Shown here in pieces: positions 1-7,008 of a stretch of 64,000 nucleotides of DNA (the first letter of the stretch is position 1; each line of letters opens with the position of its first letter). The DNA lies in contig JAUYEI010000066.1 of the NCBI GenBank assembly GCA_030691385.1, positions 1 through 64,000 on the forward strand, read 5' to 3'. A model generated the notes under the pieces. That model saw only the letters and a list, made by a program, of their open reading frames with translations, was not told the origin of the DNA and did not search any database. A program made the translations under genes and the position numbers. The stretch comes from Azonexus sp. (GTDB taxonomy: Bacteria; Pseudomonadota; Gammaproteobacteria; Burkholderiales; Rhodocyclaceae).

Positions 1-846
1 CTGGCCGGCTACTGCCTGGGCGGCACGCTGACCATGACCACGCTGGCCTACATGGCGGCCAAGAAGGACAAGCGCGCCAACTCGGCAACCTTCTTCACCA
101 CCATGCTCGATTTCTCCGAGCCGGGCGAACTGGGCATCTTCCTCGACGAAGGTGCGGTTGAGGGCCTCGAAAAGCGCATGGCCGAAAAGGGCTTCCTCGA
201 AGGCTCCGAAATGGCCGGCACCTTCAACATGCTGCGGGCCAACGACCTGATCTGGTCCTTCGTGGTCAACAACTACCTGATGGGCAAGGATCCCTTCCCC
301 TTCGACCTGCTCTACTGGAACTCCGATTCGACCCGCATGCCGGCCGCCATGCACAGCTTCTACCTGCGCAACATGTACCTGGCCAACCTGCTCAAGGAGC
401 CGGGTGGCGTCACGCTGGGCGGCGTCAAGATCGACATCAGCAAGGTCAAGACCCCGTGCTACTTCATCTCGACCATCGAAGACCACATCGCCCCGTGGAA
501 AAGCACCTACATGGGTGCCCGTCTGCCGTCCGGCAATACCAAGTTCGTGCTCGGTGGCTCCGGCCACATCGCTGGCATCGTCAATCCGCCGGTCGCCAAC
601 AAGTACGGTTTCTGGACCAATGACGCGACCGATGGCGATCTGCCGGAAAGCCCGGAAGACTTCCTGGCCGGCGCCACGCAGAATGCCGGTTCGTGGTGGA
701 CGCACTGGAATGAGTGGGTAACCGCCCTGCCGGGTGGTGATGCCAAGGTCAAGGCGCGCAATCCGGAAGACGGTGCGCTCAAGGTCATCGAGGATGCACC
801 GGGTGCTTACGTCAAGTTCCGTCTTGATACGCAAAAGAAAAACTGA
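1..846 (+). CDS. phaC: Class I poly(3-hydroxyalkanoate) synthase, C-terminal part (5' end outside window)
   Basis: PhaC polymerises (R)-3-hydroxyacyl-CoA into polyhydroxyalkanoate on the surface of storage granules. The reading frame is open from base 1, so about 281 C-terminal residues are visible. The lipase-like box G-Y-C-L-G-G lies at visible residues 3-8 with the nucleophile Cys at 5. The other triad residues fit Asp in STIEDH (about 161) and His in GSGH (about 189), in the spacing usual for class I enzymes. No partner subunit is visible in the window. A strong intrinsic terminator follows at once. The family call is firm from the alpha/beta-hydrolase motifs and the C-terminal PPVANKYGFW-type block. 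Confidence 0.95.
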   Translation: MAGYCLGGTLTMTTLAYMAAKKDKRANSATFFTTMLDFSEPGELGIFLDEGAVEGLEKRMAEKGFLEGSEMAGTFNMLRANDLIWSFVVNNYLMGKDPFPFDLLYWNSDSTRMPAAMHSFYLRNMYLANLLKEPGGVTLGGVKIDISKVKTPCYFISTIEDHIAPWKSTYMGARLPSGNTKFVLGGSGHIAGIVNPPVANKYGFWTNDATDGDLPESPEDFLAGATQNAGSWWTHWNEWVTALPGGDAKVKARNPEDGALKVIEDAPGAYVKFRLDTQKKN

Positions 847-865
847 GGGCGATTTCGCCTGAAGG

Positions 866-900
866 AAAAAACGGGAGGCTGCGGCCTCCCGTTTTTATTT
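866..900 (+). terminator. Intrinsic terminator after phaC
   Basis: A perfect 8-bp stem CGGGAGGC/GCCTCCCG (872-879 and 884-891) with a 4-base loop is followed by TTTTTATTT. It starts 20 bases after the phaC stop codon, so the phaC transcript should end here. Confidence 0.93.
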
Positions 901-956
901 CAGAACCATGATTGCCGCGGCCTGTCCTACAAACACAAGCCGAGAGGAGGCCCATC

Positions 957-1235
957 ATGTTCGATTCTCCCGTCGTATCCGTTCATATTCCGCAGGTGCT
1001 GCGCAGTTTTGCCGGTGGCCACGAAGAGATCACCGCCAGCGGCGATACCGTGGGCGAAGTGCTTGAAGCCGTGGGGCATGAGTACCCGGCTATTCGTTCG
1101 CATCTGATGTCGGCGGAAGGAGATTTGCAGGCCGGCGTCGCCGTCTTTCTCGGGCCGCGCAGCATTCGTGAAATGCAGGGGCTGGCGACCCCCATCGAAC
1201 TGGCTGAAACGCTCAGTATCGTGCCGATTGCCTGA
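957..1235 (+). CDS. MoaD/ThiS-like ubiquitin-fold protein without terminal Gly-Gly
   Basis: This 92-residue protein resembles the small beta-grasp sulfur carriers MoaD and ThiS: an N-terminal strand, a GDTVGEVLEAV helix, AVFLGPRSIREMQGLATPI in the middle and a final LSIVPIA strand. The start at 957 is chosen because GAGAGGAGG lies just upstream (941-949). The chain stops at VPIA, where canonical carriers continue to a Gly-Gly that is adenylated and thiocarboxylated. As read, it could not act as a normal sulfur carrier. A copy of the dispersed ACGGTCAACCGG motif begins 10 bases after the stop. No molybdopterin or thiamine genes are adjacent, so the partner is unknown. Confidence 0.7.
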   Translation: MFDSPVVSVHIPQVLRSFAGGHEEITASGDTVGEVLEAVGHEYPAIRSHLMSAEGDLQAGVAVFLGPRSIREMQGLATPIELAETLSIVPIA

Positions 1236-1244
1236 TTCGAGCGG

Positions 1245-1285
1245 ATTTCAATTTTGGCCGGAATTTCCGGTTGACCGTGGGAATG
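1245..1285 (-). repeat. Dispersed uptake-like motif, copy 1 (intergenic)
   Basis: Read on the minus strand it has the full core ACGGTCAACCGG, then AAATTCCGGCC and AAAATTGAAAT. It lies between the convergent MoaD-like gene and ubiT. Confidence 0.85.
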
Positions 1286-1308
1286 CGGTCGGACCGGATA
1301 ACGCCGGC

Positions 1309-1764
1309 CTAGTGGCGGAAAACCGGCAGGCTGGCTGAAAATTTCGGCCACTCCACCGCGTCGAGCATGTTCTTGACGATCAGGCCAAGCTCGGTATCGC
1401 CGGTAATTTCCAGTTCGCGGTTGAAGAACAGCGTGTCCGGGTCTTCCTGGCGGGAAAGCAGTTGCAGGTAGGCAGACAGGTGGGCGGCAAAGGCCAGGTC
1501 GGGTTCACGTTGCGGGCGGAAGACCGGGCGGAACAGGCCGTTGGCGTAGGTGTATGAGGCCTCGCCGCCGGTATCGAGGATGCGGACACGGAACAGCTTG
1601 CCTTCGAGCAAAGCGAGTTCGCTTTGCGGCAGCAGCTTCATCTTGAGCGCGGCGTTGAGGCCGGCGACCAGGGCCAGCGCATGCGGCCATTGCGGCAGCT
1701 TCTGGCCCAGGTTGGCGACGAAGGTGGGCAAGCGGAATTTGGGGATGGTGAAGCTGCCGTTCAT
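1309..1764 (-). CDS. ubiT: Anaerobic ubiquinone biosynthesis accessory factor UbiT (SCP2 domain)
   Basis: UbiT is an SCP2-type lipid-binding protein needed, with UbiU and UbiV, for oxygen-independent ubiquinone synthesis. The 151-residue chain is a single SCP2 domain: FRVRILDTGGEASYTYANG followed by PDLAFAAHLSAYLQLLSRQEDPDTLFFNRELEITGDTELG, the signature of this small family. The start at 1764 gives MNGSFTIPKF and lies 2 bases after the ubiV stop, so translation is probably coupled. It is the last gene of ubiU-ubiV-ubiT. The longer frame reading through ubiV was not used. Confidence 0.9.
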   Translation of the reverse strand: MNGSFTIPKFRLPTFVANLGQKLPQWPHALALVAGLNAALKMKLLPQSELALLEGKLFRVRILDTGGEASYTYANGLFRPVFRPQREPDLAFAAHLSAYLQLLSRQEDPDTLFFNRELEITGDTELGLIVKNMLDAVEWPKFSASLPVFRH

Positions 1765-1766
1765 GA

Positions 1767-2669
1767 TCAGGCTCCGAGTTGTGCCAGGGCTTGTGTGTGG
1801 CGCTGGACGATGCCGGCATCGCCGAACCAGTAGCCATCGACCAGGCCGCTGGCGTTCCAGTTGCGACTGTCGACGTCCACCGCCTCGCCGCATCGCGCTG
1901 CATCGAAGGCGGCGATGATGGCGTTGATGTGGTCCTTCTGCGGGCTGATGCGCACGATGTCGATGCCCATTTTCAACAGGTCCGGGATTTCGTGCAGCAG
2001 ATTGTAGCTCTGTGCCGACATCGTCTGGATGCCATTGATGCAGAGAAAGTCCTGGCCTTCGCGCGTCTTGAGGGTCAGCCCTTCGGCGTGGTCGAGGCAC
2101 TTGAACTGGCAGTCGTCCTTGTTCAGGTCGTAGTGGCGGGCCGTGAAGCAGCGGGCCGAAAAGGCGAGCGGCAGCTTGCCGAAGGCGAATACCTCGGTCT
2201 CGACGTTGGTCGGTTTGCTGGCGTGCAGGGCTGCGATCATCGCCCGTGTGCCTTCGAGCGGCGGCACCCAGCGTTTGAGGCCAAAACGGGCAAAGGTGGC
2301 GAGCGTCGTTTCGTTGTAAATATTGAGGTGGGGGCCGGCGACGAAATCCTTGCCGTGTACGAGGTTGACCGCACCGAGGTCGTTGGCCTCGAGCCTGCAA
2401 CCGGATTCATCAATGAGCCGGCGCAGCGCCTTGAGGTCGCTTTCCGATTCGAGCAGGGCCTGGGCCGAGACGACGACTTCCTTGCCGGCATCGGTCAGGT
2501 CGCGGGCCAGGCCGATCCAGTCGGTGGTGCGCAACTGCTGGCGGCGCGAGCAGACGACTTCGCCGACGTAGATGATGTCGAGAGCCGGGTTCTGCGCCAT
2601 TTCGGCGTAGAACTCCATGACCTCGGCCTTGGGCCAGAAATAGAGGAGGGGGCCTAGTGATAGCTTCAT
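1767..2669 (-). CDS. ubiV: O2-independent ubiquinone hydroxylation protein UbiV (U32 peptidase-like)
   Basis: UbiV forms a complex with UbiU and carries a [4Fe-4S] cluster; together they hydroxylate the ubiquinone ring without O2. The 300-residue chain starts [14 protein letters not shown], matching the family N-terminus, so 2669 is preferred over the GTG 15 bases upstream. Four cysteines fit the cluster: VVCSRR near the N-terminus, then ARCF, DDCQ and FKC in the middle. [11 protein letters not shown] segment near the C-terminus is typical. The ribosome-binding site is weak. An imperfect inverted repeat lies between ubiU and this gene. Confidence 0.92.
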   Translation of the reverse strand: MKLSLGPLLYFWPKAEVMEFYAEMAQNPALDIIYVGEVVCSRRQQLRTTDWIGLARDLTDAGKEVVVSAQALLESESDLKALRRLIDESGCRLEANDLGAVNLVHGKDFVAGPHLNIYNETTLATFARFGLKRWVPPLEGTRAMIAALHASKPTNVETEVFAFGKLPLAFSARCFTARHYDLNKDDCQFKCLDHAEGLTLKTREGQDFLCINGIQTMSAQSYNLLHEIPDLLKMGIDIVRISPQKDHINAIIAAFDAARCGEAVDVDSRNWNASGLVDGYWFGDAGIVQRHTQALAQLGA

Positions 2670-2679
2670 CGTAAAATCT

Positions 2680-2756
2680 TTCACCGCAGAGACGCGGAGA
2701 GGCAGAGAAAAGCAGAACTGGAAACTCTCCGTGCCTCAGGGTCTCTGCGGTTCATT
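2680..2756 (-). repeat. Inverted repeat between ubiU and ubiV
   Basis: ACCGCAGAGAC (2682-2692) pairs with GTCTCTGCGGT (2741-2751), and further AGAG/CTCT blocks lie inside. Sequences of this 'CGCAGAGACGC' type occur as dispersed repeats in many proteobacteria (general knowledge, not checked here). Inside the polycistronic mRNA it would form a hairpin just before ubiV and may adjust ubiV expression or mRNA stability. Confidence 0.75.
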
Positions 2757-2758
2757 TT

Positions 2759-3766
2759 TTATCTCCACGGCCGGCTGTAGGCGCCGAGTGTCGCCTGGCT
2801 GCCTTCGGAAACTTTGGAAAGCTCGGCCTGCCAGGCCGGTTTGACGTGGAAGCGCTCGCTGCCGTCGCGCAGGGAGTCGAGCGCCGCGCGCAGGGTGCGG
2901 GTGACCTGCGCGACGTAGGTCGGGCTGCGCTGGCGACCTTCGACCTTGATGGCACGGACGCCGATCTTGAGGATGTCGGGCAGGATTTCCAGCACGTTGA
3001 GGCTGGTCGGCTCTTCGAGCGCGTAATAGGTTTCGCCCTGGACTTCGAAGCGGCCCTTGCACAGCGTCGGGTAACCGGCCGGCTCGTCATCGCCGAAACG
3101 GTCGATGAGCACGCCGTTGAGCCGGGTTTCCATGGCGCCCGGCTTCTTGTCCCACTTCACGTACTTGGCCGGCGAGCAGGCGCCGACGGTGTTCGGCGAT
3201 TCGCCGCAGGCATACGAGGAAAGCCAGCAGCGCCCCTCGTTCATGACGCACAGGCTGCCGAAGCCGAAAACCTCGATTTCGACCGGCGTGTTCTTGATGA
3301 CGTTCTCGACCTGAGCCAGCGTCAGGACGCGGGGCAGCACGGCGCGGCGGATGCCGAATTCACGCTGGCAGAAATTGATCGCTTCGTAGCTGGTTGCCGA
3401 GCCCTGCACCGACAGATGCAGGCGCTGGCGCGGGTGGCGGTGGCGGGCGTAGTCGAGCAGACCGATGTCGGCCAGGATGATGGCGTCGACACCCTGGTCG
3501 ACGGCGGCATCGACCGCCTTTTGCCAGTCGGCGACGCGGCCGGCCTGCGGGAAGGTGTTGATGGCCAGCAGCACTTCGCGACCCTTGGCATGGGCGTAGC
3601 GAATGCCGTCGGCCATGGTCTTGGCATCAAAATTGAGGCCGGCGAAGTTGCGGGCGTTGGTGTCGTTCTTGAAGCCGAGATAGACGGCATCGGCGCCGTT
3701 GTCGACGGCAGCCTTGAGGGCCGGCAGGCTGCCGGCCGGGCAGACGAGATCGGGTAGGGAGGTCAT
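2759..3766 (-). CDS. ubiU: O2-independent ubiquinone hydroxylation protein UbiU (U32 peptidase-like)
   Basis: UbiU is the partner of UbiV in anaerobic ubiquinone ring hydroxylation. The 335-residue chain opens with MTSLPDLVCPAGSLPALKAA, then NGADAVYLGFKNDTNARNFAGLNF, which is diagnostic. Cysteines for the [4Fe-4S] cluster are visible as LCVMNEGRC (C-x6-C), a following ACGESPNTVGAC and a later TLCKGRF. The start at 3766 is chosen for family length; an in-frame ATG at 3775 is also possible, and neither has a clear ribosome-binding site. It is the first gene of ubiUVT, with an FNR-like site about 56 bases upstream, as expected for genes used under anoxia. Confidence 0.93.
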   Translation of the reverse strand: MTSLPDLVCPAGSLPALKAAVDNGADAVYLGFKNDTNARNFAGLNFDAKTMADGIRYAHAKGREVLLAINTFPQAGRVADWQKAVDAAVDQGVDAIILADIGLLDYARHRHPRQRLHLSVQGSATSYEAINFCQREFGIRRAVLPRVLTLAQVENVIKNTPVEIEVFGFGSLCVMNEGRCWLSSYACGESPNTVGACSPAKYVKWDKKPGAMETRLNGVLIDRFGDDEPAGYPTLCKGRFEVQGETYYALEEPTSLNVLEILPDILKIGVRAIKVEGRQRSPTYVAQVTRTLRAALDSLRDGSERFHVKPAWQAELSKVSEGSQATLGAYSRPWR

Positions 3767-3821
3767 GGCAGACATCCGGAATATCAAGCGCGCGAGTATA
3801 GCCAGCGCCGCCGGCTTGCCA

Positions 3822-3835
3822 TTGATCCTGGTCAA
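3822..3835. promoter_or_regulatory. FNR/ANR-type binding site upstream of ubiU
   Basis: TTGAT-CCTG-GTCAA matches the FNR/ANR consensus TTGAT-N4-ATCAA with one mismatch. It lies between divergent ubiU and the REC-ATPase gene and is placed to control ubiUVT. FNR control of ubiUVT is known in other proteobacteria; the assignment here is by sequence only. Confidence 0.7.
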
Positions 3836-3965
3836 ACGGATGGCTCGTGCTAGGATCATGCTTCGCCGATGACTGGCTCGCCAAGGGCGATCAGCAGCGG
3901 ATTGTGCGATGATTTTGGCCGGTGGCTGCCGGGAAAAATGAAGCTTGATGCGGGAAGGCTGATGC

Positions 3966-4862
3966 ATGGATAAGGAGCGTGTTCTCGTCGTCGATGATGA
4001 GGAGTTGAACCTGTTCATTATCGAAGAGTTTCTCGAGCAGCAACAGATTGCGCTCGAGATGCACAGCGATCCGCTGGCGGCGTGGGCCAGTCTGATGGCG
4101 CCGGAGAGCAATTTTTCGCTGGTCATTCTCGACCGCATGATGCCCGAACTGGATGGCATGGAATTCCTGCGCCGCATGAAGCGCGAAGCGCGCTTTGCCG
4201 ACATCCCGGTCATCATGCAGACTGCTGCGTCGTCTCCGGATCAGGTCAGGGAAGGCCTCGAAGCGGGCGCCTACTACTATCTGACCAAGCCTTACAAGCC
4301 GGAAGCGCTGATTTCCATTGTCCGTGTGGCCATGGAGGAGCGTCGGGCGCGCAGTCAGTTGTGCAGTCGGGCGGCGCGTCTGGAGGAAGCACAAAAGCTC
4401 ATTCGCACGGTCGAATACCGTTTCGTGACATTGGATGACATCACCAGCCTCGTTCCCGTGCTGGCCGCCATGTGCCCGGCGCCTGACGCGGTGGCGCCCG
4501 GGCTTTCGGACCTCATGGTCAATGCCGTCGAGCATGGGAATCTGGGTGTCAGTTACCAGGAGAAATCGCTGCTCAAGTGGGAAGGCGACTGGGAGGCGGA
4601 AATTCATCGCCGGCTCGCCCTGCCACAGTTTCGCGAGCGCTTTGCGACGATTCGGCTCGAACGCACAGCGGAGTCGGTGGTGTTTACGATTACCGATCAG
4701 GGCCGCGGTTTCGAATGGAACAGGTTCCTGACTTTCGATCCGGCGCGGGCTTTCGACCCGAATGGCCGGGGCATCGCCATGGCCCGGATGATGAGTTTTT
4801 CCAGCCTCGATTATCAGGGTTGCGGCAACGTGGTGGTGGCCACGACGCTAACAGAGCGTTAG
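3966..4862 (+). CDS. Response regulator with C-terminal HATPase (anti-sigma-factor-kinase-like) domain
   Basis: Residues about 5-120 form a receiver domain: VLVVDDEE acidic pair, phospho-acceptor Asp in VILDRMMPELDG, the conserved Thr region at MQTAASS and Lys in YLTKPYKP. After a short helical linker, residues about 150-298 form a GHKL ATPase with an N-box (LMVNAVEHGN), DQGRGF and GRGIAMAR. The ATPase is of the RsbW/SpoIIAB type, which often phosphorylates or binds a partner-switch protein. It has no sensor or DNA-binding domain. The input kinase and output partner are not visible nearby. It ends overlapping the convergent rlpA stop by 3 bases. Confidence 0.85.
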   Translation: MDKERVLVVDDEELNLFIIEEFLEQQQIALEMHSDPLAAWASLMAPESNFSLVILDRMMPELDGMEFLRRMKREARFADIPVIMQTAASSPDQVREGLEAGAYYYLTKPYKPEALISIVRVAMEERRARSQLCSRAARLEEAQKLIRTVEYRFVTLDDITSLVPVLAAMCPAPDAVAPGLSDLMVNAVEHGNLGVSYQEKSLLKWEGDWEAEIHRRLALPQFRERFATIRLERTAESVVFTITDQGRGFEWNRFLTFDPARAFDPNGRGIAMARMMSFSSLDYQGCGNVVVATTLTER

Positions 4863-5899
4863 CGCGTGACGATGGTCGGCCGGTAACCGAGCGCAGCGCG
4901 GATTTTTTCGGCCACCCGGTCGGCATCGCCGCGACTGGGGTAGGGGCCGAGGTGAACGCGATGAATGCCGCCGCCCGGATTGACCCGCATGCTTTCGGTC
5001 AGCCAGTCGAGTTCGCGCAGCAGGTGGTTCTTGAGGTTTTCTGCGTTGTCGGCGCTGGAAAAGGCGCCGAGTTGCAGGTAGATGCCTTTGGCTGCACTGG
5101 CGTCGCTGGTTGTGCCTACCACGGGCAGCGTTTGCACGGGTTGCTCCTCGAGCGCCATGCGTCTGGCCAGTTGCTCGATTTCGTCCTTTTCGGCGTTGCT
5201 GGCGACCCGCGGCGGCGGGGTGACCTGAGCGTAGGCGGTAGCGGCCAACTCGCCGGGAATGATGGCCTCGACCTCGACCTGGCCGCTGCCGCCGTTGATC
5301 AGGCCGAGCTTGTAGGCGGCGGTGTAGGAGAGGTCGATGACGCGGTCGGCGTGGAAGGGGCCGCGGTCGGTAACGCGGACGATCACCGACTTGCCGCTCT
5401 GCACGCTGGTGACGCGGGCGTAGGAGGGCAGGGCCAGCGTGGTGTGGGCGGCGGTCATGGCAAACATGTCGTAAGGCTCGCCGATCGAGGTCTTCTGGCC
5501 GTGGAACTTCTTGCCGTACCAGCTGGCGATGCCCCGAGCCTTGTACGGTTTCAACGCATTGTTCGGGATGTATTCCTTGCCGAGCACGACGTAGGGTTTG
5601 GTCGCCGGCTTGTGCAGCGGTTCCCACTTCGGTTCGGCGTCGGGAATGTCTTCCAGGCCATCCGGAATATCGTCGGCCGGGCCATCGTCCTTGTAGAAAC
5701 CGCCGCCGCGCTTGAGTACGGCGGTCGGCTTTCTGGTCGGCGTCGGCGATTTCAAATTTGGCTGTTTTTCCCGGTCGACCGTGGAAGTCTGCAGCGGGGC
5801 GGGCGGCGTGCTGCCACAGGCGGCGAGCAGGAGCAGCAGGCCGGCGAGTAAGCCCAGGCGCTCGCGACTAGCGACTCCCGACTCAGGACTTGCCTTCAT
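4859..5899 (-). CDS. rlpA: Septal-ring lytic transglycosylase RlpA, lipoprotein with SPOR domain
   Basis: RlpA cleaves denuded peptidoglycan glycan strands and is an outer-membrane lipoprotein. The 346-residue chain has a lipoprotein signal with lipobox LLAAC, a low-complexity linker, a double-psi beta-barrel domain (GIASWYGKKFHGQKTSIGE through VTDRGPFHADRVIDLS) and a C-terminal SPOR domain (YLQLGAFSSADNAENL) that binds denuded septal glycan. The start at 5899 overlaps the rodA stop as ATGA, so the two are coupled. It ends the mre-mrd-rod operon. The variable linker contains a copy of the dispersed motif (TVDREKQPNLK). Confidence 0.93.
   Translation of the reverse strand: MKASPESGVASRERLGLLAGLLLLLAACGSTPPAPLQTSTVDREKQPNLKSPTPTRKPTAVLKRGGGFYKDDGPADDIPDGLEDIPDAEPKWEPLHKPATKPYVVLGKEYIPNNALKPYKARGIASWYGKKFHGQKTSIGEPYDMFAMTAAHTTLALPSYARVTSVQSGKSVIVRVTDRGPFHADRVIDLSYTAAYKLGLINGGSGQVEVEAIIPGELAATAYAQVTPPPRVASNAEKDEIEQLARRMALEEQPVQTLPVVGTTSDASAAKGIYLQLGAFSSADNAENLKNHLLRELDWLTESMRVNPGGGIHRVHLGPYPSRGDADRVAEKIRAALGYRPTIVTR
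5749..5787 (-). repeat. Dispersed uptake-like motif, copy 2 (inside rlpA)
   Basis: The minus strand reads ACGGTCGACCGGGAAAAAC, then AGCCAAATTTGAAAT. In rlpA it encodes TVDREKQPNLK within the linker after the lipobox. Confidence 0.75.
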
Positions 5900-7008
5900 T
5901 TCTTGACCAGCATGCGGTGAGTCTGGATCGACATCAGCATGCCGATGCCGAGAAACAGGATGACCATCGCCGTGCCGCCGTAGCTCATGAAGGGCAGCGG
6001 CACGCCGACGACAGGCAGAATGCCGCTGACCATGCCCATGTTGATGAAGGCATAGGTGAAGAAGCCGAGCGTAATGGCACCGGCGAGCAGGCGCGAGAAC
6101 AGCGTCGGGGCGCCGGAGGCGATCATCATGCCGCGCCCGATGAGCAGCGTGTACAGGAAAAGGAGCAGGACGTTGCCGAGCAGGCCCCATTCTTCGGAAT
6201 AGACGGCGAAAATGAAGTCGGTATGCTTTTCCGGGATGAATTCGAGGTGGGTCTGCGTGCCGTTCAGGTAACCCTTGCCAAAGGCGCCACCGGAGCCGAT
6301 GGCGATGGTCGACTGGATGATGTGGTAGCCCGAGCCGAGCGGATCGGTGGTCGGGTCGATGAGGGTCAGGATGCGCTTGCGCTGGTAGTCGTGCAGCATG
6401 CCCCAGAAGATGGGCGCGGCCGAGCCAACGGCGACGAGCAGGCCGGCAATGACCTTCCACGGCAGGCCGGCGAAGAAAATGACGTAGAAACCGGCCGAAC
6501 CGACGAGCAGCGCAGTGCCGAGGTCAGGTTGCTTGGCGATCAGCGTAAACGGGATGAAGAGCAGCAGGGCGGAAATGAGGTAATGCTTGAGCTTGAGGGC
6601 TGCCTCGTATTTCTGGAAATACCAGGCGAGCATGAGCGGCATCGCGATCTTCATGATTTCCGACGGCTGGATACGCGTGAAACCGAGCGACAGCCAGCGC
6701 TTGGCGCCGTTGACCGTGATCCCGAACAGGAAGACGGCAATGAGCAGGATGATCCCGAAGACATAGAGCGGGATGGCGAAATTCATGAGCTTCTGCGGCG
6801 GCAGGCGCGAGACGAACCACATGACGACCACGGCGATGCCCATGTTTCCAGCTTGGGAGAGCATGCGGTGGTTGCTGTCCCAGGTCGCTGAATTGACCGT
6901 GGCCAGGCCAACACCCATGATCGCCAGGGTGATGAAAAAGAGCGGGAAATCGATGTGGGCGATCAATTGCTGCCAGGCACGGCGAAGGGTGCCAACGATG
7001 TCAATCAT
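5896..7008 (-). CDS. rodA: Rod-shape peptidoglycan glycosyltransferase RodA
   Basis: RodA is the SEDS-family transglycosylase that polymerises lipid II during cell elongation with PBP2. The 370-residue chain is almost wholly membrane helices (about 10). It has the family blocks GAKRWLSLGFTRIQPSEIMKI, KQPDLGTALL, HTDFIFAVYSEEWGL and PLPFMSYGGTAM. The start at 7008 overlaps the mrdA stop by 4 bases (ATGA), and the 3' end overlaps rlpA in the same way, which fits a tightly coupled operon. Length and motifs are normal. Confidence 0.97.
   Translation of the reverse strand: MIDIVGTLRRAWQQLIAHIDFPLFFITLAIMGVGLATVNSATWDSNHRMLSQAGNMGIAVVVMWFVSRLPPQKLMNFAIPLYVFGIILLIAVFLFGITVNGAKRWLSLGFTRIQPSEIMKIAMPLMLAWYFQKYEAALKLKHYLISALLLFIPFTLIAKQPDLGTALLVGSAGFYVIFFAGLPWKVIAGLLVAVGSAAPIFWGMLHDYQRKRILTLIDPTTDPLGSGYHIIQSTIAIGSGGAFGKGYLNGTQTHLEFIPEKHTDFIFAVYSEEWGLLGNVLLLFLYTLLIGRGMMIASGAPTLFSRLLAGAITLGFFTYAFINMGMVSGILPVVGVPLPFMSYGGTAMVILFLGIGMLMSIQTHRMLVKK

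Noticed and set aside
6700-6730. ACGGTCAACGG-like sequence in rodA
   Set aside because: The encoded TVNGAKRWL block is a conserved RodA motif found generally in the family, and the AT tracts are missing, so it was not counted as a repeat copy.
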